64,000 nucleotides of DNA from Fonsecaea monophora (Eukaryota > Ascomycota > Eurotiomycetes > Chaetothyriales > Herpotrichiellaceae): assembly GCF_001642475.1 (NCBI RefSeq), contig NW_019173969.1:124001-188000 (forward strand), in the 5' to 3' direction. The notes under the pieces were generated by a model. It did no database searches. It saw only the letters and a list, made by a program, of their open reading frames with translations, and was not told where the DNA came from. Positions within the stretch are counted from its first letter, which is position 1. Each line of letters opens with the position of its first letter. Of this stretch, positions 11,232 to 23,092 are shown piece after piece. Both the position numbers and the translations under genes were made by a program.

Positions 11232-12206
11232 ATAAGACGATCATGACACGGGCGGCGCCTCTCTCTCAGGAAAAAAGAAGAGATGGCACCAGTCCGTCCC
11301 CAAGGCCTCAAGGCCGGAATTTGGAAGGGCTTTTGACGAAAAGACGAAAATCATTCGTAGGGGTGGTCGTGAAGTCGGGAGGATACTGACGTCGGATGTT
11401 GGATGTGGGATTTGGGATGTTTTTGTACCAAAGAGCCATATACTAACGAGAAGGAATTTTCATAATTGAGGTTCTTCGGCACGAGAGAGAGAGAGTCTCC
11501 TGGCCAATGCGCACGAAATACTCCGTTACAGCTCCCAGTGTCATGATCATGATCCTGATCCTGATCCGGAGACATCCTCTTTCGTCACATCCGTCGACAC
11601 TGTAATCCCAAATCTGCCTTCGAGGAACCCTAGTTTGACATGCCATGACAATGACATACACACACGACGTTTCGCCGATTTTGAGTCTGGCGTAGAAAGA
11701 AGGCGGCCTATCCATCCCCCTTGAGCACCGCACCACCATCACCGCTCGTGGCTTATGCCTTTGAGCCCACCCGTTAATGGCGCGGCGGACGGGATCTAGC
11801 GACCAAGTCCACACTGCCAGCACCTAGCACTCAGTACCATCCTAGATTAGTAGGTACGTGGGACCGAATCCACCCGTGGCCTCCCTCATCCATGCATTCC
11901 GGCCGGCGGCTACTGTTCATTAGTGTTTCTTTCCTGTTGTCACGCCCGGGAAAGAAAAGCTTATCGTGTATGTCTGTACATATGTCTACTAGGTGCCCGG
12001 GTATGTGCACCCGCGGGGTGCTCTACCCCTCGTGCGAGTTCGACGACTCGAGTGGGAAGATCTCTCGACGCATGTTGATTTCAAGTTCAGGCTCGAAAAG
12101 CGATGCAGAGAAAGCACAGCACGGTGGACTACTTCCCGCAGTAACAAGTATCAGACAGACTCTTTTTGTTTTTTTTTTTTTTTTGATTCACATAATTCAA
12201 TGACAA
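11232..12206. other. Intergenic, convergent 3' regions
   Basis: About 1 kb between the ACH1 stop and the stop of the methyltransferase. It contains a short (CCTGAT)n-like repeat at 11540-11565 and a T-rich run at 12167-12184. No gene is evident in either strand. Confidence 0.45.
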
Positions 12207-13424
12207 TCACGGATTTTCACTTTCCGCCGGCTCGTTTCGTGGAGGTTTTCGGCCATAGACTACTGCACTGATGTACTGTCAGCCGTTTTGACATGTGGGA
12301 TGATGAAAAGAGATGGTTTTCACGTACCTGTAAAAGTAAAACCCCTGCCTCGATTTGGCAATCATGTCGTTTCGCACTTGGGCCAAAAAGACCTCGACCT
12401 CTTCGGGCGACCAGCCCAGACACCTGGTAAACAGGGCTAAACTGATGCTCTGTAACCCTTGATACAGGGCGACCAGCTGCGCCGAGCCGCCTTGCTTCAG
12501 TCTTTTATCTTTCGGCCACGTCCCGAGCGGCAACTTGAACGGGCGGACCACGACGTCAACAAATCCGGCGTTGCGCATCTCGACGCCAATGTTGTCCAGG
12601 TCGGGAGCAAGGGACCGGCCCATCCGCTCGATGCCGTCCCTCATGTACTTGCACCAAAGCGCCAGAGGGTCTTCCTCTGGGATGTCTCTGATATCGTTGC
12701 CCAGTCGAATCTGCACTTCCTGAGACTCAAAATACCCGCCGGGGGAAAGGTGTCTGATGAACAAGCATTAGAAAAATGGAGAGGGGGGAGGATCAAAGAC
12801 CTAAAAAAAGGGGTGGGCCGAACCGAAAGATTTGTTGGGTATATTTTGCGAGGTTCTGGATGCTCCCCGATATCATCAGTCTCGAGAATATCAGAGAAAA
12901 GTGATCCTCGGGCCACGTCCACGTGTCTTCGACGTCGTCGATTTCGAATTTCACGTTCGGAGGCACCCAGCTGGGCTGCATCGGACTGAGATCGACGCCA
13001 AAGACTTCGGCGTTGGGATTCTCGTCGGCGACCTGGATAGCCCATATACCCGTTCCACAGCCCAGATCGAGAATCCTCCCGGGGTTCTCGACGGGAGACA
13101 AGAAATGTCGTCCCAATGTCGTGATGATGGCGTGGTGTTGCATGTCCATTCGCTCCTGCTCGATCTCGTCTTCGGGCATAAAGTATTTGCCGTCTTTGTA
13201 GACGTGATATCGTCGGCCATTCTCGTACCGACCTTGAAAGATGGACGAGCGCACCGACTGGGTCAAGGTTGACATGTCGTCCCCCAGGGCAGAGTCAACG
13301 TCCTGCTCATCCTGGCGAAAAAAAAGTCAGCATAATCTCGCATAATATCCATGGCAATGGAGGCAACTACTCGTACCGCTTCAACATGGTCGTTATCTGG
13401 ATCAGTCTGCTGCTCATCGGCCAT
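12207..13424 (-). CDS. LaeA-like SAM-dependent methyltransferase
   Basis: A class I SAM-dependent methyltransferase of the fungal LaeA/Llm type. Relatives sit in the velvet complex in the nucleus or act as tailoring enzymes. The start is ATG 13424 (MADEQQTDPDNDHVEA); an intron (GTACGA to CGCCAG) joins DEQDVDSALGDDMSTLTQS. Exon 2 carries the typical lead-in YENGRRYHVYKDGKYFMPED and motif I, RILDLGCGTGIWAIQVAD, followed by the acidic ribose-binding residue in VFGVDLSPMQP. A second intron (donor GTTCGG at TTTCG, acceptor ATCAG) gives R-HLSPGGYFESQE. A third (GTACGT to CATCAG) joins GFYFY to SAVVYGRKP, the usual end of the family; the stop is at 12207. It reads away from the P450 at 14086 from a shared 661-base promoter, so joint regulation is possible. 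Whether it is a global regulator or a cluster-local enzyme is open. Confidence 0.88.
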
Positions 13425-14085
13425 GGTGAATGGCTGGTGGAGGGAATCCGGGGGTGGGTTTGTGTGACCCTTGTGAGGTGGAACAATAGGCAGTCTACTT
13501 ACTCCCCGCTCGAGACGAGACACCAGATAGTCGTCATGCAGATCAAGAGCTCGGACCTGTTGAACACATGACCAAAACTGCTTGGACAGAATGAAGTGGG
13601 CAGACATGTGTGGACACTGAGGTGCTCGTTACGGGCAAGCTAAGCCGGGCGTACGCGGGCCTCTCCGAGGGTCTACGGAGTTGTTCGGGGGAGTCGCACC
13701 CGATGCATTAGTGACTGATGACTAGCGACGAGCCCGTCAATTCAAAAGACCGATAATAATCGTTGTCGTCCTAATCTTCTTGGTGAGTTTGTCACCGCTG
13801 TTGTACCTGTCGGTGGGTGTCCCGCCTACATGAGTGACAAGTAGGTGCCTATCTTATCAATTCCCCAGACAATCTTAAGCAGCTAGTGCTCGCTATGTAG
13901 GGAGATCTCAACTGTCATGCCACGCCAAAGCGTCATTTCACTTAGCGACCTGGCGATGCACCGAGGTCAACGTATTTACAATTCTCGTTGAGGGGTCGAA
14001 TCCCTTTCCTCGAACCTCGTTGATTTGAAACTCTACAAGATTATCCACTCCATCCCACGTCTGCCTTATTCCAACCCCCGTTCGG
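13425..14085. promoter_or_regulatory. Shared divergent promoter, methyltransferase / P450
   Basis: The 661 bases separate two start codons pointing in opposite directions. A leftward frame is open through 13607 upstream of the methyltransferase ATG but I take it as leader. I did not find a clear inverted CGG pair or other zinc-cluster site that I would defend. The sequence AGGGGTCGAATCCCTT near 13993 resembles a tRNA T-arm only in part. Confidence 0.45.
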
Positions 14086-15579
14086 ATGGCGTTGCACATC
14101 TGGCTGACTAGATTCTTCTTGTTCCTGGTCATTTTCTACGCGTACAGCTCGATCCGTTCTTATCGGCGGCTGAGGAGGTTCAACGGGCCTTGGTCTGCAG
14201 CATGGTCCAACATCTGGTACTTACGCGCCTCCCTTAGCGGCAGAGCACATATAGCTCTGTCCGAGGTATGCACCAAGTATGGCAGTATTGCACGGATAGG
14301 TCCAAACACGCTCGTCACCTGCGACGAGGAGCTCTTCCGGAAAATCAACTCGATACGCTCGGGTTATGTCAAGTCAGACTACTACAAGGCATTTCGCTTC
14401 GATGCCGACCGGGAGAATGTCCTCAGCACCACCGAACCCGAGGCTCTCTCCTACATGAGAAAGAGAGTAACGGCTGGTTACTCCGGCAAGGAGAATGCGC
14501 ACCTCGAGTCAGACATGGATCGTGCTCTGTGGAAGTTGTTCCAGCTGTGGAAGGACAAATATACCGCCCGTGGCTCCAATCCTCGGCGGATGGACCTGGC
14601 CAGGATGATGCAGTATCTCACTCTCGACATCATTTCGACACTATCCCTCGGAGAGCCTCTGGGGTTTCTGGACAAGGACGAAGATCTCTACGAATACATC
14701 AAAACCATGACAGACAACTTCCCGGCCATGACATTCATGTCGGCGGTCCCCATCCTCAGCAGGCTCATGCGCATCCCCTCAGTCCAGCGGGCTCTCGCAC
14801 CGTCGGTGAAAGATCGCATCGGAATGGGCAGATTAAAGGCGGTCGTGAGAGAGAAGATATCTCGACGGTTTTCCGAGGGGAAAGAAGAAGGCAGGGAGGA
14901 CATGGTCCTGAGCTTCGTCAAGCACGGTCTGTCACAGGGGGAAATCGAAGATGAATCTATGCTGCAGATCATGGCGGGATCCGACACGACGGCCACCATC
15001 CTTCGCATCGCCTTGATCTACATCATCTCCAACCCACGCATCTATCGAGCGCTCCAGCGTGAGTGCGATGCCGCCAACGTGCCTGAGAACGAGATCATCA
15101 CCAACGAACGTGCACTACAACTACCCTACCTGATAGCAGTCATCCAAGAAGCACTTCGTTACCACCCTGCCGCTTCGGGACATGGCCCACGAGTCGTGCC
15201 TCCACAAGGCGACACCCACGACGGAATGTACATTCCCCCAGGAACGGTCATCACCGTCTGCACCTGGAATCTCCACCGCCTCAACTTCGACGCGTACGGG
15301 GAAGACGCCGACATCTTTCGACCGGAGAGATGGCTCGAAGCGAGTCCCGAACGACTCGCGAGGATGGAAAAGGCCCACGACCTGGTCTTTGGGTACGGGT
15401 CGTTCCGCTGTCTGGGCGAGAGGATCGCGCGCATAGAGCTGAACAAGGTCCTGTTCGAGCTGATGAGGCGCTTTGATTTCGAACTCGTCAATCCCATGCA
15501 CCCTCTCGACAATGATGTCAACTACGGCATCTTCCTGCAAAGTGGAATGTGGGTGCATGTCCGAGAACGCGAGCTCTGA
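14086..15579 (+). CDS. Cytochrome P450 monooxygenase, 497 aa, intronless
   Basis: A complete microsomal P450 in one exon. Residues about 5-20 form an N-terminal membrane anchor (IWLTRFFLFLVIFYAY) followed by a basic SYRRLRR and a proline-poor hinge, FNGPWSAAWS. The I-helix oxygen-activation motif is AGSDTTAT (297-304). The ExxR of the K-helix is EALR (355-358). The PERF-region equivalent is FRPERWLE. The heme loop is FGYGSFRCLGERIA with the axial cysteine at 442. The general look, including the short FNGP start and AGSDTTAT, resembles fungal detoxification or pisatin-demethylase-like P450s, but no substrate can be read from sequence. Electrons would come from NADPH-P450 reductase at the ER. 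It starts 661 bases from the divergent methyltransferase, and an MFS porter lies 1.6 kb downstream, which suggests a small metabolic locus. Confidence 0.95.
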   Translation: MALHIWLTRFFLFLVIFYAYSSIRSYRRLRRFNGPWSAAWSNIWYLRASLSGRAHIALSEVCTKYGSIARIGPNTLVTCDEELFRKINSIRSGYVKSDYYKAFRFDADRENVLSTTEPEALSYMRKRVTAGYSGKENAHLESDMDRALWKLFQLWKDKYTARGSNPRRMDLARMMQYLTLDIISTLSLGEPLGFLDKDEDLYEYIKTMTDNFPAMTFMSAVPILSRLMRIPSVQRALAPSVKDRIGMGRLKAVVREKISRRFSEGKEEGREDMVLSFVKHGLSQGEIEDESMLQIMAGSDTTATILRIALIYIISNPRIYRALQRECDAANVPENEIITNERALQLPYLIAVIQEALRYHPAASGHGPRVVPPQGDTHDGMYIPPGTVITVCTWNLHRLNFDAYGEDADIFRPERWLEASPERLARMEKAHDLVFGYGSFRCLGERIARIELNKVLFELMRRFDFELVNPMHPLDNDVNYGIFLQSGMWVHVREREL

Positions 15580-17154
15580 GGCACTTGGACATGCTTGAGG
15601 TTGGCGGTCTCATTTGTTGCTAGGTGTCTGGACTCTACCACTGACTTTCCTGGTCGAAAGCGGGTATATATCCTTACGTTTGAGCGCGATTGCGGTCGAA
15701 TGCCAGCACGAGCGTTAAACGTTTCGTATATATGTATATACAACGTAATGGGCCTAGCATGCGCCAGGCTGTGGACATACTTTTTCACCTTTAGGGAGAG
15801 AGACCTTGATCATCATCAGAAAGTTCCTTGTATGGCCCTAACCTGGGCTACTACGTTGTGGACCACGATTATATGAGGGTATTCCTCTATTGCGTTGAAT
15901 AGGGTAACAGCCCTGTGCAGCCTCGTCGCGTGGCTTGCGTTGGTGGACGGAGAGCTTCATGTAATGCGTCTTCTGTTGCATGTGGTTGTGTGTGTTTACT
16001 TGGGGATAGCCCCACGAATAGAAAAGTTGGTCCGTACTTGGACAAATCTCGGATTTCATAGCAAATGTTCAGATCACATTCAGCCTAAATTCTTCAGCCC
16101 TGGGCAGCCTTTCGACTTCTGGCCCTTCAACGCGATGCGACGCCCTTGCCTCCTCCTCGGCCTTGTTTCCGCCCTTCCCCTTTCCCCACGGCGCCACTGG
16201 CCGAACATGTCCGACATCATGCGGCGCTTTCTGACTCTGCTATTTCGAACTCTGCAGAAACGCGAGGCTATTCCTTTCAAAGTGCGTCTCTCTGAAGATC
16301 CTTCCATGTCCCAAGGACACACTTTGGTTGCGGTCCCGCCAACAATGTAACCAACGTCACCCTCTCGCCAATCCCTCTGTGCCAAAAGTTTATGGCTGGA
16401 TTTTCTTTCCCATCGGTGTGCCGCGTCGAAGAGAAGGGAAAAAGAGGCGCCACTATGTACCGAGAATACTGGTTCCCCAATATCAATGTCGGAGCAGCAA
16501 GTCAAAGGGCCCCTTGTCTCGATGTCGCGATAACACAAGCGCCACTCGGTCTTCACGACGCACAATGCATATGCTACCGAGAGCCTCCCTGCTGTTGAAA
16601 CATGATCACATGTCAAGCTCGGTGATGCGGAGCTGGGTATGTGGGACAATCAAAGAGACCGCCTGCTTCAGTCTTACCACCCCAGCGTCCGGGGGCCCAA
16701 CATTGCTGCAAGACCAACCAGGGACAGGCAATCCAAGACCAATAACTGGATTAGGAGACGAACCCACCCCCGCGTGGAGGGTCGATCATCCATGAAGACC
16801 CAATCACGACGGTGTCGGCGTTTGATATTACTGTCAACGGTATCCCGAAGTGGAGCTGAAGATGGATTTCATTGACCACGATCCGTCGTGGTCATAGGCT
16901 ATTGGAAAAACTCTGCCATTTAGCAGATACGTTTTTCGCCGTCCTCTTTACCGAATGATGGCATCGCACAGGGCGTCTTTCGGCCGATCAGTGGGCGATC
17001 AGCGCTCAGGATATGGTGTAATAGGAGCATATAAAACGGTGGGTTCCTGACTCAGGGACACCGCTCGTCGCTGGCGGCTCTTTCGCGTGACCATCTTTCT
17101 GCAGAATCCATCGAACGCTGAAGGCAACGACCTTGTTGAGTGTCAGGTGTCACA
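15580..17154. other. Intergenic; possible small secreted protein
   Basis: About 1.6 kb between the P450 stop and the porter start. At ATG 16135 a frame begins MRRPCLLLGLVSALPL, a signal-peptide-like start; a donor-like GTGCGT at 16282 could join later frames that contain several cysteines and end TGCTGTTGA near 16598 (PPCC-stop). I could not find one splice model that makes a convincing protein, so no gene is called. The remainder shows nothing I can name. Confidence 0.3.
17030..17036 (+). promoter_or_regulatory. Putative TATA box of the MFS porter gene
   Basis: TATAAAA lies about 120 bases before the ATG at 17155 in an otherwise mixed-composition stretch. The position fits a fungal core promoter with a leader of roughly 90 bases. 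It is called on sequence and spacing alone. Confidence 0.4.
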
Positions 17155-19304
17155 ATGGGTCGCAAATACCTAGGAGGCTCGGGGACCGCCCTGACTGTCT
17201 GGATCTCGCTAGCTGCATCGACTGTCCTCATCTTCTATGGCTATGATCAGGTACGCTCTTGGTCCCTTCTGTCTTCCGCTTTCGCTAATGGTATCTTTCC
17301 GTTGTCCAGGGCGTGTTTGGCAACGTGTAAGTGATTCCATGTTATGGCTCAGCATCCACGAGAAACTCATCTATAGGTAGCCTTGTGGGAGAGGATTTCC
17401 TCCAGACGATGGGTAATCCAAGCGCAACTGTCCAGGGAACGCTCACGTCTGTTTATAATCTCGGCTGCTTCGGTGGCGCGCTGTCGACATTGTATACAGG
17501 AGATAAGCTCGGTCGCCCACGCACCATTATGCTTGGGAGCTCCGTCATCGCCATAGGCGCAATCATCCAGTCCGCTTGCTATTCAAGGGGGCAAATGTAT
17601 GCTGGCAGGGTGATCGCCGGGCTTGGAACAGGCATGAACACTGCCACTGCTGGGGTCTGGCAGTCGGAGACCAGTAAGATGCATAGCCGTGGCAAGCTCG
17701 TCATCATCCAGATGGCCAATTGTATTACTGGCTTTTGCTTGTCAAACTGGCTCACCCTTGGATTCTCGTTCGCCAAAAGCTCGGTTGCCTGGCGATTTCC
17801 TCTGGCCTTTCAATGCTGTGAGTTTCTTCCCAATTCTGTCCTCCGCCAAGGCTCGTTTGCGGTGATCTGCTGGCAACTAACCCGATGAACAGTCTTCACC
17901 TTGTTGATATGGTTGATGTGTCCTTTCTTGCCGGATTCTCCCCGTCTTTTGATGCGCAAAGGCAAGCATCAAGAAGCACTAGAAGTGCTCGCCGCCCTCG
18001 AAGGACATGGTGCTACGGTCGACTCGCCGTCGGTGCGTACACAGTACAATATCATCAAAGATGTCCTGGAAAAAGAACACGCCCAGACCTACACCTGGTG
18101 GCAGCTTCTCACCGGCCGCGGACCTTCAGGAGTCGTCCGTAGAATGATCCTCGGCGCCTGGATGCAGGCATCAAATCAGGTCAGCGGCATCAATGTGACT
18201 AGTTATTTCCAAACGTCAGTCTCTTGTTGTTCGTCTTGGGAGAATGCTGATCGGCGACAGATATATCTTCATCCACGCCATCAACCTCAACGAACTTTTG
18301 TGGGTTCAACATGACTCAATTTTGTACCAAGTACTGACAACAGGTGGCAGAGCTCGAATCCTCGCGGCCGCCGGGTCCGTCGACTACCTCATCTTCAGCT
18401 TCCTGGCGTGGTTTGTCATTGAGCGGTACGGACGTCGTCGAGTCATGATGTGTTCGGCGTTTGCCTGTTCCATGTGCTGGATGATCATCAGCATTGCCCT
18501 GGGTTTGTCTCAGAACGGAAAAGGAGACACATACAAGCTCGGTGCCCTCGCCACGACCTTTTTCTTCGTCTTCTTCGCCTCGTTTGGAATGGGCGTGCTC
18601 GGTGTCCCGGTGAGTAGCCAGTTCCCGACGACATTTTTCCACTCGATTCCCCCCAGCTCTTCTTGCCTGCATCACTCCCCACCATGCTCACTCTCCACAT
18701 GGATATCCACTCGTGGGAGGATCAACATCTGACGATAATCATAGTGGCTCTACCCCACCGAAATCAACCATATCTCTTTCCGCGCCAAAGGCGCTTCGCT
18801 GGCAATGTCAACGAACTGGATCATGAACTATGTAAGTCGACTCAGCCTCGCGTCTGATAAAAGCAAGCCATATTTGCTTTTCAAGGAATACCATGTCCCA
18901 CTTTACACCAATGGCCTGAACCCCTTAGCAATCGGTCTCTAACTTTTTGTTTACAGATGGTCGCGCAAGTAACGCCCCCCGGCATTGCCAACCTGGGCTA
19001 CAAGTTCTGGATCATCTGGGCCGTGCTGTGCTTCTCCTTCATCCCCATCACCTACTTCTTCTACCCGGAGACGGCGAACCGCACCCTCGAGGACATTGAC
19101 CGCTACTTTGCCGAGCACCGCAACATCTTTGTCTTCCGCGACAAGGTCGCCACGCAGCTGCAGAGGCCCGAGATGTGGGCGCGTATCGACGAGGAAGTCG
19201 CGCGTAGGGCTGAGGAGGAGAAGATCCGCAACGGCGAGCAGGGCGATGACGAAGGCGTGGATGTGGAGAAGCGGGACCAGGAGGTCGTGTATATCGAGAA
19301 GTAG
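17155..19304 (+). CDS. MFS sugar porter family transporter
   Basis: A 12-helix plasma-membrane sugar porter in about seven exons. ATG 17155 gives MGRKYLGGSGTALTVWISLA and the first helix ending FYGYDQ, then after introns GVFGNVLVGEDFLQTMG. The loop 2-3 motif is GDKLGRPRTI; helix 4-5 shows YAGRVIAGLGTGMNTAT and SETSKMHSRGKLV. PDSPRLLMRKGKHQEALEVL follows helix 6. Helix 7 has QASNQVSGINVTSYF, the family QQxxGIN-type motif with QxSG in place of QxTG. Joins continue YIFIHAINLNELLARILAAA and VIERYGRRRVMM. After VLGVP a short exon, WLYPTEINHISFRAKGASLA, carries the PTEI signature, and the last exon has YPETANRTLEDIDRYF. The tail is acidic and Glu-rich. The substrate is unknown; relatives import hexoses, quinate or related sugars. 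Its place next to the P450 may be chance. Confidence 0.92.
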
Positions 19305-20112
19305 ACGTGAGCTCCCAAATTCCTTGGGAGCGTTGTAATTGGGGTTGGGAAGGTCGGTAGATAGGGAGGGAGACAGAGAAGAAAGGAAAGAAAGCGCAAG
19401 GCTGAGGTGGAGAGGGACACCAGGGACGACGAGTGACGACATCACATGCACGGAATGGAATGAGAGTGCCCTTCAGACCTGAACAACCAAGATATAAAAT
19501 ACAACTATACACAGCGGACTCCTTGAATGAAATCTCAACTTGTACTCAGGACTTATAGGCAGGCGGGGGGAGCCCTTCACAATGCGAGATACCATCTTGC
19601 TATTCAAGTGAACCCCTCTTCACAGTCTGTATCTATCTGAAGGACATGGAGTCCCCCTCGGCTCCATCCTATGTACCCGGTCAATGAGTTCCTGAAGGCA
19701 CGATCTGATCAGGGATGGTGCGCGCCATAGACACGCACTTTGGCAGCTATAGTAGCCAGCTGCATGCGATGGTAGTAAACGGAAGAAAACATTCGTGTAT
19801 CCATTTCAGATTCGGGAGGGGGACAATCATCCACCTATTGGGCAGAGCGTGCTCTCTCGAAGCTTTGCCACAACGCCACTATTGATTCAACTACCGATGT
19901 CCGCTGAGTGGCTATGCACATCAGATACTTCGCACGTGATCTTCGAGTACGGGATTGTCGCACTTACCCGCCGAAGGGCGCTGGCGGCATCTTCCGCAGG
20001 ATGAGATTGACATGAGTCACATCACGAGATCTGCACTGTTGCCATGAGAGTTGTGGTGTTGGTCGACTCCAGAACACAAGAAGTACCGCATATACACGCG
20101 CGACGTCTCCCC

Positions 20113-20260
20113 TGGAACCAGTATCTTTGGCCTTGCCCTTGGAGGTAGGGAGGCGAGGATCCGACGAACCAGATGCTTCGCTGTTGAATCCAGTGTCTTT
20201 GGCCTTGCAAGTAGAAAGGAGAAAATCCGACGAACCAGATACCTCTCCCGTGGAACTAGT
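20113..20260. repeat. Degenerate minisatellite, unit about 66-72 bases
   Basis: Two full copies and part of a third of one unit lie in tandem: 20113-20184, 20185-20250 and from 20251. Shared blocks are CAGTNTCTTTGGCCTTGC and ATCCGACGAACCAGATNC. Both strands are open through it. On the minus strand each copy encodes a basic LVRRI block followed by an ARPK block. No known family is recognised; copies differ by small insertions, so the array is not recent. Confidence 0.7.
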
Positions 20261-23026
20261 AGCGTCGGACTTGCCTGTATGATGGCATTCGGCCTGAATG
20301 GCAGTCTAGCCTCGACAAATGGTGCGGTAGATGCCTTCTTGACCGAGTCACCTTCGCCTATCTGCACCAGCTTTTCATTCCAACTTTCAATATCTTGTCC
20401 GCCATGTCGAAAATCAGCGTGTGGTATTCTTCTTGGAGGACTTCGCGCACACTACTGGAAGACTAACAACCTGGACGAACAGAAAGGAAGCTGTTCGACC
20501 AGCCTTCCGATGCGTTTCCCTCTGCAAATGTTTCCAGCTCTTGACATGGGCAGGCGGAAGGTCGGGATCAAGGGGTTCGACAGTATAGAGGGCGAGCCGT
20601 TGAAGTAATCACCACTCTTGAGTTTTGATACAGGAGATTCTAGAACCAGACAGTGTAATAATGCCCTCAGCCTAAGGGGGCCCCGTTGTTGAACGATTTA
20701 ATCACACCATGCGTCGTCGCACGCCACTCCATGGCAGACCACAGAGTTTTTGGGACGCAACAATCGACAGTGAGATGTCCACGATTGTGACAGAGCAGGT
20801 GGCTTTGGATGGAAATAAGAGGTCGAGGAATCAGAGCGGAAGAAGGATCGGGGCTATGGACCGCTGTGAGTGACGAGTTCGAATGGGACTCACAGTCTTG
20901 TATCGTTGAACAGGGGAAACATTTGGAGGCTACGCGCCGACCATGGCGCGGGAATGTGAAACAAAAACAGACTTCTTATCGTCTCTTTGCGGGACCAAAG
21001 TATGGCAAACCAAGAACGGCGGGGCATTGGAGGGAGAGTGGAGCTGAGAAGTATGGCCACCGAACGAGGTAATACAAGGATCGATGCGACTATGCGGTAG
21101 AGAGGAGGGTCAGGTTGCGTATGCGTACGACCGAGCACAAGAAAATCAGGCTGGAAGAGGTCAGCAAAGGAGACAGCGAGTGAGGGAGAATGGTAGATGA
21201 GTTGAGAGGGTGAGGATGAATGGTAATGGTCCGGATGCATGGCGGAACGAGCAGGATGCAGGAAGCACGCGTGAAGGAACAGCGGGATGTTGAAAAGGTC
21301 GAGAAGGAGTGCCGGTAATGATATCCTTGCAGTACATGTCATCATGGGGCGAATGCAATATGAGCAGCGCAGAAATGCAGGTGACAAAAGGAGCATGGGC
21401 GAGTGGACTGAAGAATTGGCTGACCAGCGAATTGTTGCTTTACTTTCCGCAGCGCAGCTTCAACCTCGAACCCGAACCCCGCCCGACGACTGCAACACTG
21501 CTCGTCTTGACTTGCGTACGGTTGAGTTCATCAGATTCCCAAGGTATATAGCGAATTTGACTAGTTTTAAACCAAGATGGTTTTAGTCATATGGTTGATT
21601 AACACGCTGCGATACTTTGTAAAGAGAAGGGTATCACAAAGGCAGGAAGAAGTGGACAAGTTGGAGGATGGAAGAAAAGAAGAGCTCGAGCAGAGAGAGG
21701 AAAAGAGTGAGAAAAAGTGAGAAAATGGAGCGGCTCGAGAGGAAATGGGTCCCGCTCCAAGGTGGCTTGTTGTACCAGGCCAAAAACACTAAACAAAATC
21801 ATGGCAGCCCTTGATTCGTGCCTGGCCATCCTCGTGACGCGTTCTCCGTTACGAGGGTGAGAGAAACGCAGTTTGAGCAAGCGCAGCGAGCGACAAGAGC
21901 TGCATGCAACGAGGAGACACCAGGAGATAGGCAACAAGACAACAAACTGGGTTGAGCTCGACGGACCCGGACTAGGCCTGCTGGGCCTAAGTAAAGCGCT
22001 GGACTTGGTTGATCCGCGGGCTAGGTAGGCGTCATTCCCACACAGTACAAGGGCCTTTGGAGGCACCCAAGACACTTTTACCCTTTTACCACGGGGGAGG
22101 CTCACCAGGATGAACGAAACGACTGCCCAGTTAAAAAGCTGCAGAGGACGTGCTCCTTAGTGCCACTTCGCCCACTTGTCCTAGTTGGCACTCTCGCAAC
22201 GGGAGTGGTCCATGTCCCCTGTGGACCTCAGCGTTTTGCTCCCATGCTATTCCCAGCCTAGCCCGAGCCCATTATTATTCGCCCTGCCAGTGGCCTGAGT
22301 TCCAAGCTGTGAAGGGGGGGTCATTGCTTGTGACCTTGCGCCTGGGACTGGCTCACTGGGAGTTTGGCTTTGGGGGTCCAGGGTTAGGTGGGTGCCATTT
22401 TCTTCCTGAGTAGCAGTCCGCAGAAGTCGGCCGGTCTCTAATTCACCCTGTTGCTGGCTGCGCATTTGCGTCTCGCAGTCCCTCCATGTACCCCGTCCAT
22501 CCATCTTTCTCGCCATCACTCTGTCTCCCTCCTTTGTCATTCAGCAATTTCTTCCCTCGTCAAACACATCTTCGACAGTCCTATGCCATCGACCTGCGAT
22601 TCTCATCTCCCGGATCCTTTTCACCTTTCCTTACTCTTTGTCTTGTGCATCTTCGATAAATCCGTCGACTGTTACCGCCAGCCATCCACCTCCGTCTTGT
22701 GAATCACCACATCTTCCACCTCGACCTCTCTCCAGTCCGCCATCCTCGAAAGACTCGAATCTCTCTCTAGATCTCGTCTGAGGTCATTGGCACCCTCATC
22801 TGACCATTTCCGACTGTTCGCGATACCCCTTTCTCTTCTGCGCTCGTGTGGCCTCCTTGGTGACCAAGTGGTCCACATCGTCTAGCGACTGTCCTTGGAC
22901 GGAAACAGACCTCAAAACGCATCAGAATCGCAACAGGCGCCATACTCGTCATTCTCTCGCTTGCGCGATACCCACAGGTCGATTTTGGGCTCCTCTTCCT
23001 TACGTGGGAATCACCCCGTTCTAGCG

Positions 23027-23056
23027 ATGCGCAACATGCGACATACCTTTTCATAA
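23027..23056 (+). promoter_or_regulatory. Upstream ORF 1 of the Set3 gene
   Basis: A nine-codon ORF (MRNMRHTFS then TAA) lies 60 bases before the Set3 start. If the leader includes it, it would reduce or delay initiation at the main ATG. The transcript start is not known. Confidence 0.4.
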
Positions 23057-23092
23057 CCGAAGCAAGACAATAACAAGAATCAAATCCGACCG

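Noticed and set aside
13985..14005. tRNA-like T-arm (AGGGGTCGAATCCCTT)
   Set aside because: No acceptor stem, D-arm or anticodon arm could be placed upstream.
18951..19451. 166-codon minus-strand ORF over the end of the sugar porter
   Set aside because: Antisense to the last porter exon, which has a clear PETANRT signature on the plus strand.
20890..21396. 168-codon minus-strand ORF rich in Leu, Ser and Pro
   Set aside because: The pattern fits chance in a pyrimidine-rich stretch; no helix spacing or domain that holds up.
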